A stretch of 11,646 nt of DNA, from contig JBHGXS010000034.1 of the NCBI GenBank assembly GCA_041920565.1, forward strand, positions 1 through 11,646. The letters are read 5' to 3'. The stretch is from JAGHKQ01 sp041920565 (lineage in GTDB: Bacteria > Bacillota > Bacilli > Bacillales > Bacillaceae_G). A program made the translations under genes and the position numbers. Of the stretch, positions 6,703-11,646 are shown piece by piece (the first letter of the stretch is position 1; the number at the start of each line of letters is the position of its first letter). The notes under the pieces were generated by a model. That model was not told the DNA's origin and did no database searches. It was given only the letters and a program-made list of their open reading frames with translations.

Positions 6703-6716
6703 TTAGTAGCCTTTTT
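6678..6716 (+). terminator. trmFO terminator hairpin enclosing the xerC operon -10
   Basis: AAAGGCTACTA (6678-6688) pairs perfectly with TAGTAGCCTTT (6704-6714); G-T, A-T and T-A pairs extend the stem to 14. The remaining loop is the nine bases TGTGATAAT (6692-6700), which is an extended -10 sequence. T run 6712-6716. Transcripts arriving from trmFO can form it; transcripts starting inside it lack the left arm and cannot. Confidence 0.75.
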
Positions 6717-6730
6717 AAGGGGACAAAAAG

Positions 6731-7630
6731 ATGATTGTGAATAAATTGTTACAATTATTCGTCGAATATTTACAAATTGAAAGAAATTATTCAAAATATA
6801 CAATTGCGAGTTATATAAATGATTTAGAACATTTTGTCATTTTTATGAACCAAGAAGGCATTTCATCTTTAGAAGATGTAACCTATGCAGATGTTCGCCT
6901 ATACTTAACGACGCTGCATCAAGCTCGCCTTTCGAGGAGATCTGTAGCAAGGAAGATTTCGAGTTTGCGAAGCTTGTATCGGTTTCTTATGAGGGAAGGA
7001 TATTGCACGGAAAATCCTTTTGCTTTGGCATCCTTGCCGAAAAGAGAAGTCTCAATTCCGCAATTTTTATACGATGAAGAATTACAAAAGCTGTTCGATG
7101 TTTCTGATACAACAACTCCTGCCGGTCAGCGTGATCAAGCCTTATTGGAAATGCTATATGCAACTGGCATGCGGGTAAGTGAATGCTGCAAACTGCAGCT
7201 GGAGGATGTAGACTTGATTGTTGGAACCGTTCTCGTAAATGGAAAAGGCAACAAACAGCGTTATGTTCCATTTGGCAGTTATGCACAAGATGCTTTACAT
7301 ACTTATTTGGAAGACGGCCGCAAGCGTCTCCTTCATAAAGGGAAAAAGGAATCGCAATCCGTCTTTTTAAATGCGCGGGGCATGCCACTAACGGAACGAG
7401 GAGTTCGGTATATTTTAAACCAAATGATTCAGTCCGCCTCTGCTTCTATTCATATCAGTCCTCATATGCTGAGGCATACGTTTGCTACTCATATGCTGAA
7501 TGAAGGAGCGGATTTGCGGACGGTCCAAGAGATGCTCGGACACTCCCATTTATCAACAACTCAAATTTACACGCATGTATCGAAAGAAAGATTGCGTTCT
7601 GTTTATATGTCGCATCATCCGCGCGCATAG
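6731..7630 (+). CDS. xerC: Tyrosine recombinase XerC (CodV)
   Basis: Site-specific tyrosine recombinase that, with XerD, resolves chromosome dimers at dif near the terminus. Its 299 residues are usual for the family (B. subtilis 304). The N-terminal SAM-like core-binding domain (about 1-85) includes FVEYLQIERNYSKYTIASY and LSRRSVARKISSLRSLYRFL. The catalytic domain has the full active-site set: Arg148 (GMRVSE), Lys172 (NGKGNKQR), His245 and Arg248 (HMLRHTFATH), His271 (LGHSHLSTTQ) and the nucleophile Tyr280 (IYTHV). The C-terminus ends YMSHHPRA, as in Bacillus XerC. The Shine-Dalgarno AAGGGG (6717-6722) precedes the ATG. It is first in the codV-clpQ-clpY-codY type operon. The context and chromosomal relatives make XerC much likelier than a phage or integron integrase. 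Confidence 0.96.
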   Translation: MIVNKLLQLFVEYLQIERNYSKYTIASYINDLEHFVIFMNQEGISSLEDVTYADVRLYLTTLHQARLSRRSVARKISSLRSLYRFLMREGYCTENPFALASLPKREVSIPQFLYDEELQKLFDVSDTTTPAGQRDQALLEMLYATGMRVSECCKLQLEDVDLIVGTVLVNGKGNKQRYVPFGSYAQDALHTYLEDGRKRLLHKGKKESQSVFLNARGMPLTERGVRYILNQMIQSASASIHISPHMLRHTFATHMLNEGADLRTVQEMLGHSHLSTTQIYTHVSKERLRSVYMSHHPRA

Positions 7631-7639
7631 ATAACATAT

Positions 7640-7664
7640 CGAAATCTACATATAAAGTATTTCG
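7640..7664 (+). repeat. Inverted repeat in the AT-rich xerC-hslV gap
   Basis: CGAAAT (7640-7645) and ATTTCG (7659-7664) are perfect inverted arms 13 bases apart; AC/GT inside can add two pairs across a bulge. There is no T run after it, so it is not a normal terminator. Downstream, TATAAT (7675-7680) looks like a -10 but has no acceptable -35 at 16-18 bases. The 103-base gap otherwise holds only the hslV Shine-Dalgarno (AAAGGAG, about 7719-7725). Confidence 0.4.
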
Positions 7665-7733
7665 TGTAAATATATATAATATAGTGCGTTGTAATTACAG
7701 AAGTATAAGAATCTTAGAAAAGGAGTTTTTCGA

Positions 7734-8276
7734 ATGGGAAATTTCCATGCTACCACAATTTTTGCCATTCAACATAAGGGGCAATGTGCAATGGCGGGTG
7801 ACGGGCAAGTTACGATGGGGAATGCTGTTGTCATGAAAAATACGGCGCGAAAGGTGCGAAGACTGTTTCAAGGGAAAGTTATCGCCGGCTTTGCAGGCTC
7901 TGTTGCCGATGCCTTTACATTATTTGAAATGTTTGAAGGCAAGCTTGAGGAGTACAACGGCAACTTGCAAAGAGCCGCTGTTGAAATGGCGAAAAAATGG
8001 CGAAGCGACAAAGTGCTGCGGCAATTAGAAGCTCTTCTTATCGTAATGGATAAAAACGGCATGCTGCTTATTTCTGGATCCGGGGAAGTCATCGAACCGG
8101 ATGATGGAATTTTAGCTATCGGCTCCGGTGGCAATTTTGCATTATCAGCAGGACGCGCTTTAAAAAATTATGCCGGCGACCATATGACCGCAAAGGAAAT
8201 TGCAAGAGCCAGCCTTGAAATTGCAAGCGATATTTGTGTGTATACAAACGGAAATATCATTGTAGAAGAGTTGTAG
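7734..8276 (+). CDS. hslV: HslV (ClpQ/CodW) peptidase subunit of the HslUV protease
   Basis: Proteasome-beta-like peptidase that assembles into a double ring capped by the HslU ATPase and degrades unfolded or regulatory proteins. Its 180 residues are normal. It begins MGNFHATTIFAI; alignment by eye to E. coli HslV (mature TTIVSV) puts the catalytic threonine at residue 7 rather than directly after Met. Asp23 and Lys40 match the conserved Asp17 and Lys33 of E. coli, and AIGSGG (about 128-133) is the conserved serine-glycine loop. The family blocks GFAGSVADAFTL, RSDKVLR, EPDDGI and ICVYTN are intact. The start has the Shine-Dalgarno AAAAGGAG eight bases upstream and the protein matches B. cereus HslV from its first residue; no start codon exists directly before Thr7. 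Its stop overlaps the hslU ribosome site, so the two subunits are translationally linked. Confidence 0.96.
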   Translation: MGNFHATTIFAIQHKGQCAMAGDGQVTMGNAVVMKNTARKVRRLFQGKVIAGFAGSVADAFTLFEMFEGKLEEYNGNLQRAAVEMAKKWRSDKVLRQLEALLIVMDKNGMLLISGSGEVIEPDDGILAIGSGGNFALSAGRALKNYAGDHMTAKEIARASLEIASDICVYTNGNIIVEEL

Positions 8277-8280
8277 GGGG
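8275..8280 (+). promoter_or_regulatory. Shine-Dalgarno that decides the hslU start
   Basis: AGGGGG overlaps the hslV stop TAG (8274-8276) and stands seven bases before ATG 8288. The hslU frame is open further upstream inside hslV, but there is no ribosome site for those starts, and family homology begins at 8288. Confidence 0.7.
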
Positions 8281-8287
8281 TATAGAG

Positions 8288-9685
8288 ATGAATTTGCATT
8301 TTACTCCGCGTCAAATCGTTGATAGGCTAGATCAGTATATTATTGGACAAAAAAATGCAAAAAAAGCGGTGGCGGTCGCGCTTCGAAATCGTTATCGCCG
8401 CAGTTTGCTTGACGCATCCATCCGCGATGAAATCGCTCCGAAAAACATCTTGATGATCGGACCGACAGGGGTCGGGAAAACGGAAATTGCCCGTCGTTTG
8501 GCGAAGCTTGTCGGAGCTCCGTTTATTAAAGTGGAGGCAACCAAATTTACAGAAGTAGGATATGTGGGCCGCGATGTGGAATCCATGGTCCGAGATCTTG
8601 TGGAGACATCCGTCCGAATTGTAAAAGAAGAAAAAATGGCTCGCGTTAAGGATAAGGCCGAAGAACAAGCGAACCAACGGATTGTGCAAGTGCTTGTTCC
8701 GGGTAAGCAAAAACAAACCGGTTTTAAGAACCCTTTAGAGATGCTATTTGGAGGCTATCAAAACAACGACACGTCCCAAGCTTCATCTTCCCAAGAAGAA
8801 GCGGACATTGAGCAAAAACGAAAAGAAGTAGAGCGAAAGCTTGCTGCCGGCCAGCTGGAAAATGAAATCATTACCATTGAAGTGGAGGAGCAAGTATCCT
8901 CTATGTTTGATATGCTGCAAGGCACAGGGATGGAGCAAATGGGCATGAATTTCCAAGACGCCCTCGGAAGCCTGATTCCCAAGAAAACGAAGCGCCGCAA
9001 GCTGACGGTAAAAGAAGCCCGCACATTGCTTACCAATGAAGAAGCACAGCGTTTGATCGATATGGATGAAGTGACGCAAGAAGCAGTGTATCGTGCTGAG
9101 CAGCTCGGGATCATCTTCATAGATGAAATTGATAAAATTGCAGGGAAAAATTCAGGTTCTGTTGATGTATCGCGAGAAGGAGTGCAGCGCGATATTCTTC
9201 CAATCGTAGAAGGATCAACGGTTACTACAAAATATGGATCGGTAAAAACAGACCATATTTTGTTTATTGCAGCGGGAGCTTTTCATATGTCAAAGCCGTC
9301 CGATTTAATTCCGGAGCTTCAAGGCCGGTTCCCGATTCGTGTCGAGCTGACAAAGCTGGCAGTTGAAGACTTTGTGAAAATATTGATTGAACCGGATAAT
9401 GCACTAATCAAGCAATATCAGGCATTATTAGCAACGGAAGGTATAGAAATTGAATTTTCTGACGAAGCTATTCATAAGATTGCGGAGATTGCCTTTCAAG
9501 TCAATCAGGACACGGATAATATCGGTGCGAGACGACTTCATACCATTATGGAAAAGCTTCTTGAAGATTTGTCTTTTGAGGCATCTGAGATTACATTGGA
9601 AAAGATTACAATAACTCCTCAATATGTGGAGGAAAAGTTGTCCACCATTGCTAGAAACAAAGATGTGAGTCAATTTATTTTGTAG
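8288..9685 (+). CDS. hslU: HslU (ClpY/CodX) AAA+ unfoldase of the HslUV protease
   Basis: Hexameric AAA+ ATPase that unfolds substrates and threads them into HslV. From ATG 8288 it has 465 residues (B. subtilis 467). It starts MNLHFTPRQIVDRLDQYIIGQ, the normal family start. Walker A is GPTGVGKTE (58-66), the pore loop GYVGRD is at 91-96, and Walker B ends in Asp279-Glu280 (IIFIDEIDKIAG). The I-domain insert lies between pore loop and Walker B (about 110-240) and is low-complexity and charged in its middle. Later blocks include PELQGRFPIRVEL and IGARRLHTIMEKLLED. The C-terminal tail ends SQFIL; in E. coli the corresponding tail docks into HslV pockets and activates it. It is 11 bases downstream of hslV. 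There is no clear terminator after it, so transcription should continue into codY. Confidence 0.97.
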   Translation: MNLHFTPRQIVDRLDQYIIGQKNAKKAVAVALRNRYRRSLLDASIRDEIAPKNILMIGPTGVGKTEIARRLAKLVGAPFIKVEATKFTEVGYVGRDVESMVRDLVETSVRIVKEEKMARVKDKAEEQANQRIVQVLVPGKQKQTGFKNPLEMLFGGYQNNDTSQASSSQEEADIEQKRKEVERKLAAGQLENEIITIEVEEQVSSMFDMLQGTGMEQMGMNFQDALGSLIPKKTKRRKLTVKEARTLLTNEEAQRLIDMDEVTQEAVYRAEQLGIIFIDEIDKIAGKNSGSVDVSREGVQRDILPIVEGSTVTTKYGSVKTDHILFIAAGAFHMSKPSDLIPELQGRFPIRVELTKLAVEDFVKILIEPDNALIKQYQALLATEGIEIEFSDEAIHKIAEIAFQVNQDTDNIGARRLHTIMEKLLEDLSFEASEITLEKITITPQYVEEKLSTIARNKDVSQFIL

Positions 9686-9708
9686 AATCAAAATGGATTT
9701 TTATAACG

Positions 9709-9737
9709 TTGAATTGCGCAGGTGACCCGCTTAAGTT
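9709..9737 (+). promoter_or_regulatory. Weak candidate internal promoter before codY
   Basis: TTGAAT (9709-9714), 17 bases, TAAGTT (9732-9737, three of six). It lies in the 104-base hslU-codY gap, which otherwise shows no terminator and only the codY Shine-Dalgarno AGGAGG (9773-9778). Given the poor -10 this is tentative; codY can be served by readthrough from the xerC promoter. Confidence 0.2.
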
Positions 9738-9789
9738 TCCAAGTACTGAAAAAGCAACGTTTAAACAAGTGTAGGAGGATTAGATTAGA

Positions 9790-10569
9790 ATGGAATTACT
9801 AGACAAAACAAGAAAGATTAACGCCTTGCTTCAGCAAGCGGCAGGCAGACCAGTAAACTTTAGAGAAATGGCAGACACATTATGTGAAGTAATTGAAGCA
9901 AACGTATTCGTAGTAAGCCGCCGTGGAAAATTACTGGGGTATGCAATACATCAACAAATTGAAAATGACCGCATGAAAAAAATGTTGGCAGAGCGCCAAT
10001 TCCCAGAAGAGTACACAAAAAGCTTATTCCACATTACGGAAACATCGCCAAACTTGGATATTAACAGCGAGTACACTGCGTTTCCGGTTGAGAACAAAGA
10101 GTTGTTCAGCGAAGGGTTAACAACGATTGTGCCGATTATCGGAAGCGGCGAGCGTTTAGGAACGTTAGTGTTGGCTCGTTTATCTCAGCCGTTCTTAAAT
10201 GATGACTTGATTCTTGCAGAGTACGGTGCAACGGTAGTAGGAATGGAAATTTTGCGTGAAAAAGCAGAGCAAATCGAAGAAGAAGCAAGAAGCAAAGCTG
10301 TGGTGCAAATGGCGATCAGCTCATTATCCTACAGTGAGCTAGAAGCGATCGAGCATATTTTTGAAGAGCTAAGCGGAAACGAAGGTTTATTAGTAGCAAG
10401 TAAAATTGCAGACCGCGTAGGCATTACACGTTCTGTCATTGTAAACGCTCTTCGCAAGCTTGAAAGTGCCGGTGTCATTGAATCCCGTTCTCTTGGTATG
10501 AAAGGGACGTATATTAAAGTATTGAATGATAAATTTTTGCTTGAATTAGAAAAGTTAAAAGCAAACTAA
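9790..10569 (+). CDS. codY: GTP- and branched-chain amino acid-sensing global transcriptional repressor CodY
   Basis: DNA-binding regulator that represses (sometimes activates) nitrogen, amino acid, competence and virulence genes when GTP and isoleucine/leucine/valine are plentiful. Its 259 residues are exactly the family length. The N-terminal GAF domain (about 1-155) senses branched-chain amino acids: Arg61, Met62, Met65, Phe71 and Tyr75, residues of the B. subtilis ligand pocket, are all present (NDRMKKMLAERQFPEEY). A linker helix around 155-170 is rich in E and K. The C-terminal winged helix-turn-helix (about 200-259) has VASKIADRVGITRSVIVNALRKLES followed by the wing SLGMKGTYIKVLND. AGGAGG lies 11 bases before ATG, a slightly long spacing. 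It is last in the xerC-hslV-hslU-codY operon, with a strong terminator just after the stop. A CodY-like box upstream of the operon promoter suggests possible autoregulation. Confidence 0.98.
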   Translation: MELLDKTRKINALLQQAAGRPVNFREMADTLCEVIEANVFVVSRRGKLLGYAIHQQIENDRMKKMLAERQFPEEYTKSLFHITETSPNLDINSEYTAFPVENKELFSEGLTTIVPIIGSGERLGTLVLARLSQPFLNDDLILAEYGATVVGMEILREKAEQIEEEARSKAVVQMAISSLSYSELEAIEHIFEELSGNEGLLVASKIADRVGITRSVIVNALRKLESAGVIESRSLGMKGTYIKVLNDKFLLELEKLKAN

Positions 10570-10571
10570 TC

Positions 10572-10608
10572 AAATAAAGCTCTCCATCAGCGGAGAGCTT
10601 TATTTTAT
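10572..10608 (+). terminator. Terminator of the xerC-hslV-hslU-codY operon
   Basis: A perfect 14-bp stem: AAATAAAGCTCTCC (10572-10585) and GGAGAGCTTTATTT (10592-10605) with the loop ATCAGC. The T-rich tail is interrupted by A. It starts three bases after the codY stop. The A-rich left flank could allow bidirectional action. Confidence 0.9.
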
Positions 10609-10769
10609 CTTGATTTATAAAAACAGTTCAAACTGGCAACAATAGATAAAGTACGAATGGAAGTGCTTCTATACAGTGAAACTTCCGGCGGCGGGGGATA
10701 AACCTCAGTGTCGGTTAGTTAGAGCGGGATGAAAATGTGAAAGTTTGTTCCTGTTGCATGATTTTCAGC
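10609..10769. other. Unassigned part of the codY-rpsB intergenic region, structured and G-rich
   Basis: First part of a 343-base gap without a convincing gene. It contains a short palindrome CAGTT-CA-AACTG (10624-10635). A hairpin with GGAAGT (10659-10664) pairs with ACTTCC (10681-10686), continued by TTC (10667-10669) with GAA (10678-10680) after a GC bulge. Immediately after comes the G-rich tract GGCGGCGGGGG (10687-10697), out of character with the AT-rich surroundings. I see no ORF with a ribosome site and no good promoter in this part. It could be a remnant, a processed RNA or simply spacer. Confidence 0.5.
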
Positions 10770-10798
10770 TTGATTGTCGTATAGTGTTGTGGTATAGT
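10770..10798 (+). promoter_or_regulatory. rpsB promoter with extended -10
   Basis: TTGATT (10770-10775), 17-base spacer, TATAGT (10793-10798, five of six) preceded by the extended element TG-G at 10790-10792. It is the best promoter in the window. The start is expected around 10804, giving a leader of about 110 bases. Confidence 0.75.
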
Positions 10799-10802
10799 AG
10801 TC

Positions 10803-10912
10803 AATGGTGTTAATACACACGTTCGCAGATTTAGGCGTTGGTGCTGCTTATGCAGTTTCGTTTGAAGATGAAGCGGACGGAGGAAAATAAAAACCATTCA
10901 GGAGGAACAAAC
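10803..10912 (+). promoter_or_regulatory. Structured rpsB mRNA leader, possible S2 autoregulatory site
   Basis: AATGGT (10803-10808) can pair with ACCATT (10893-10898), closing the whole leader and ending one base before the Shine-Dalgarno AGGAGG (10900-10905). Inside are CTGC/GCAG (10844-10847 with 10852-10855) and TTCGTTT/AAGCGGA (10857-10863 with 10871-10877, two wobble pairs). GTGT/ACAC (10807-10810 with 10815-10818) competes slightly with the closing helix. A second GGAGG lies at 10879-10883. Ribosomal protein S2 is known to control its own mRNA in gamma-proteobacteria; applying that here is inference. Confidence 0.45.
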
Positions 10913-11614
10913 ATGTCAGTAATTTCTATGAAGCAATTGCTTGAAGCTGGTGTTCATTTCGGACATCAAACTCGCCGCTGGAACCCTAAAATGAAGCGTT
11001 ACATCTTCACTGAGCGTAACGGAATCTATATCATTGACCTTCAAAAAACGGTTAAGAAAGTAGAAGAAGCTTACAACGTGATGAAGAACATCGCTGCTGA
11101 AGGCGGAAATATCCTATTCGTAGGTACAAAAAAACAAGCGCAAGATGCTATTAAAGAGGAAGCAATTCGTTCTGGTATGTACTATGTGAACCAACGTTGG
11201 TTAGGCGGTACATTAACAAACTTCCAAACAATTCAAAAGCGTATCAAGCGTTTAAAAGACATCGAAAGAATGAAAGAAGACGGTACATTCGATGTACTTC
11301 CTAAAAAAGAAGTTGTTCAGCTTTTAAAAGAATTAGAGCGTCTTGAAAAATTCTTAGGCGGAATTAAAGAAATGAAAGAACTTCCAGATGCTTTATTCGT
11401 AGTAGATCCTCGCAAAGAGCGTATCGCTGTTGCTGAAGCACGTAAATTAAACATCCCAATCATCGGTATCGTAGATACAAACTGTGATCCAGATGAAATC
11501 GATCATGTAATCCCAGCAAACGATGATGCAATTCGTGCTGTAAAACTTCTTACATCTAAAATGGCAGATGCGATCCTTGAAGCTAAGCAAGGAGAAGAGA
11601 CTGTTACTGCGTAA
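10913..11614 (+). CDS. rpsB: 30S ribosomal protein S2
   Basis: Primary component of the small ribosomal subunit that binds 16S rRNA at the head-body junction and helps recruit S1-like functions and mRNA. It has 233 residues from ATG 10913, the length I recall for B. cereus and shorter than the 246 of B. subtilis because of the C-terminal tail. Family blocks are SMKQLLEAGVHFGHQTRRWNP at the N-terminus, ILFVGTKKQAQDAI, YYVNQRWLGGTLTN, FLGGIKEMKELPDALFVVDP, and IPIIGIVDTNCDPDEIDHVIPANDDAIRA. The start has AGGAGG seven bases upstream; the frame stays open back to 10838 but that part is leader. Codons look strongly biased, as expected of a highly expressed gene. The 32 bases left after the stop hold no gene; tsf (EF-Ts) normally follows in the same operon. 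Confidence 0.98.
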   Translation: MSVISMKQLLEAGVHFGHQTRRWNPKMKRYIFTERNGIYIIDLQKTVKKVEEAYNVMKNIAAEGGNILFVGTKKQAQDAIKEEAIRSGMYYVNQRWLGGTLTNFQTIQKRIKRLKDIERMKEDGTFDVLPKKEVVQLLKELERLEKFLGGIKEMKELPDALFVVDPRKERIAVAEARKLNIPIIGIVDTNCDPDEIDHVIPANDDAIRAVKLLTSKMADAILEAKQGEETVTA

Positions 11615-11646
11615 GTAAGGTTGAAAGGTGATAAGGGGTAAAGCCT

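Noticed and set aside
6987..7388. 133-codon antisense open frame within xerC
   Set aside because: Opposite strand of a well-conserved gene, no ribosome site seen, composition typical of a shadow frame.
6731..7630. Tyrosine recombinase as a sign of a phage, integron or conjugative element
   Set aside because: It is XerC by sequence and by its fixed place before hslV-hslU-codY; no attachment repeats or mobile genes nearby.
7675..7680. TATAAT in the xerC-hslV gap as an hslV promoter
   Set aside because: No acceptable -35 at 16-18 bases and no TG extension; it is in a run of alternating AT.
8234..8287. hslU extension overlapping the end of hslV
   Set aside because: No family homology and no ribosome site; ATG 8288 has AGGGGG seven bases upstream and the normal HslU N-terminus.
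8327..8716. 129-codon antisense open frame within hslU
   Set aside because: Fully covered by conserved hslU including Walker A; no recognisable protein or start signal.
10838..10912. In-frame upstream extension of rpsB from TTG 10838
   Set aside because: No ribosome site for it, while ATG 10913 has AGGAGG at proper spacing and is the conserved S2 start; the stretch is better read as mRNA leader.
1..11646. Defence system, toxin-antitoxin pair, CRISPR array or biosynthetic cluster
   Set aside because: All substantial frames are accounted for by ten core genes; no direct repeat array or accessory gene is present.

Overview
The window looks like a stretch of core chromosome from a low-GC Gram-positive of the family Bacillaceae. 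Protein sequences and gene order (sucC-sucD-dprA-topA-trmFO-xerC-hslV-hslU-codY-rpsB) match Bacillus. From memory they are closest to the Bacillus cereus/Ectobacillus side. CodY and HslV resemble B. cereus more than B. subtilis, RpsB has the short C-terminus, and rpsB follows codY directly, whereas B. subtilis has the large fla/che operon at that point. All ten genes are on the + strand. I see no mobile element, tRNA, rRNA, CRISPR array or phage gene.

Layout. Bases 1-2125 hold the succinyl-CoA synthetase pair sucC (start codon cut by the window edge) and sucD, closed by a strong terminator. Bases 2147-3059 hold dprA (DNA uptake and recombination), whose terminator overlaps its stop codon. Bases 3081-5293 hold topA (topoisomerase I) with two candidate promoters, an operator-like dyad, a GTG start, and another terminator overlapping the stop codon. 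Bases 5313-6716 hold trmFO (tRNA m5U54 methylation) with a plausible promoter. Its terminator hairpin physically contains the -10 of the next promoter. Bases 6731-10608 hold xerC-hslV-hslU-codY, the classic codVWXY operon: chromosome dimer resolution, the two-component HslUV protease, and the global nutrient repressor CodY, closed by a terminator. Bases 10609-10912 are a 343-base gap (counted from the codY stop) with an unassigned structured, G-rich part, a strong extended -10 promoter and a foldable rpsB leader. Bases 10913-11614 hold rpsB (ribosomal protein S2); tsf would be expected just beyond the window.

The genes are housekeeping, and I found no new multi-gene system. The points worth a second look are regulatory or mechanistic: a CodY-box-like sequence directly upstream of the promoter of the operon that encodes CodY; a promoter embedded in a terminator hairpin; the topA start region (dyad over the -35, sequestered Shine-Dalgarno, overlapping out-of-frame ATG); the HslV N-terminus, which leaves its catalytic threonine internal at residue 7; and the rpsB leader. 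All were read by eye. Promoters and RNA folds are inference and have not been computed.
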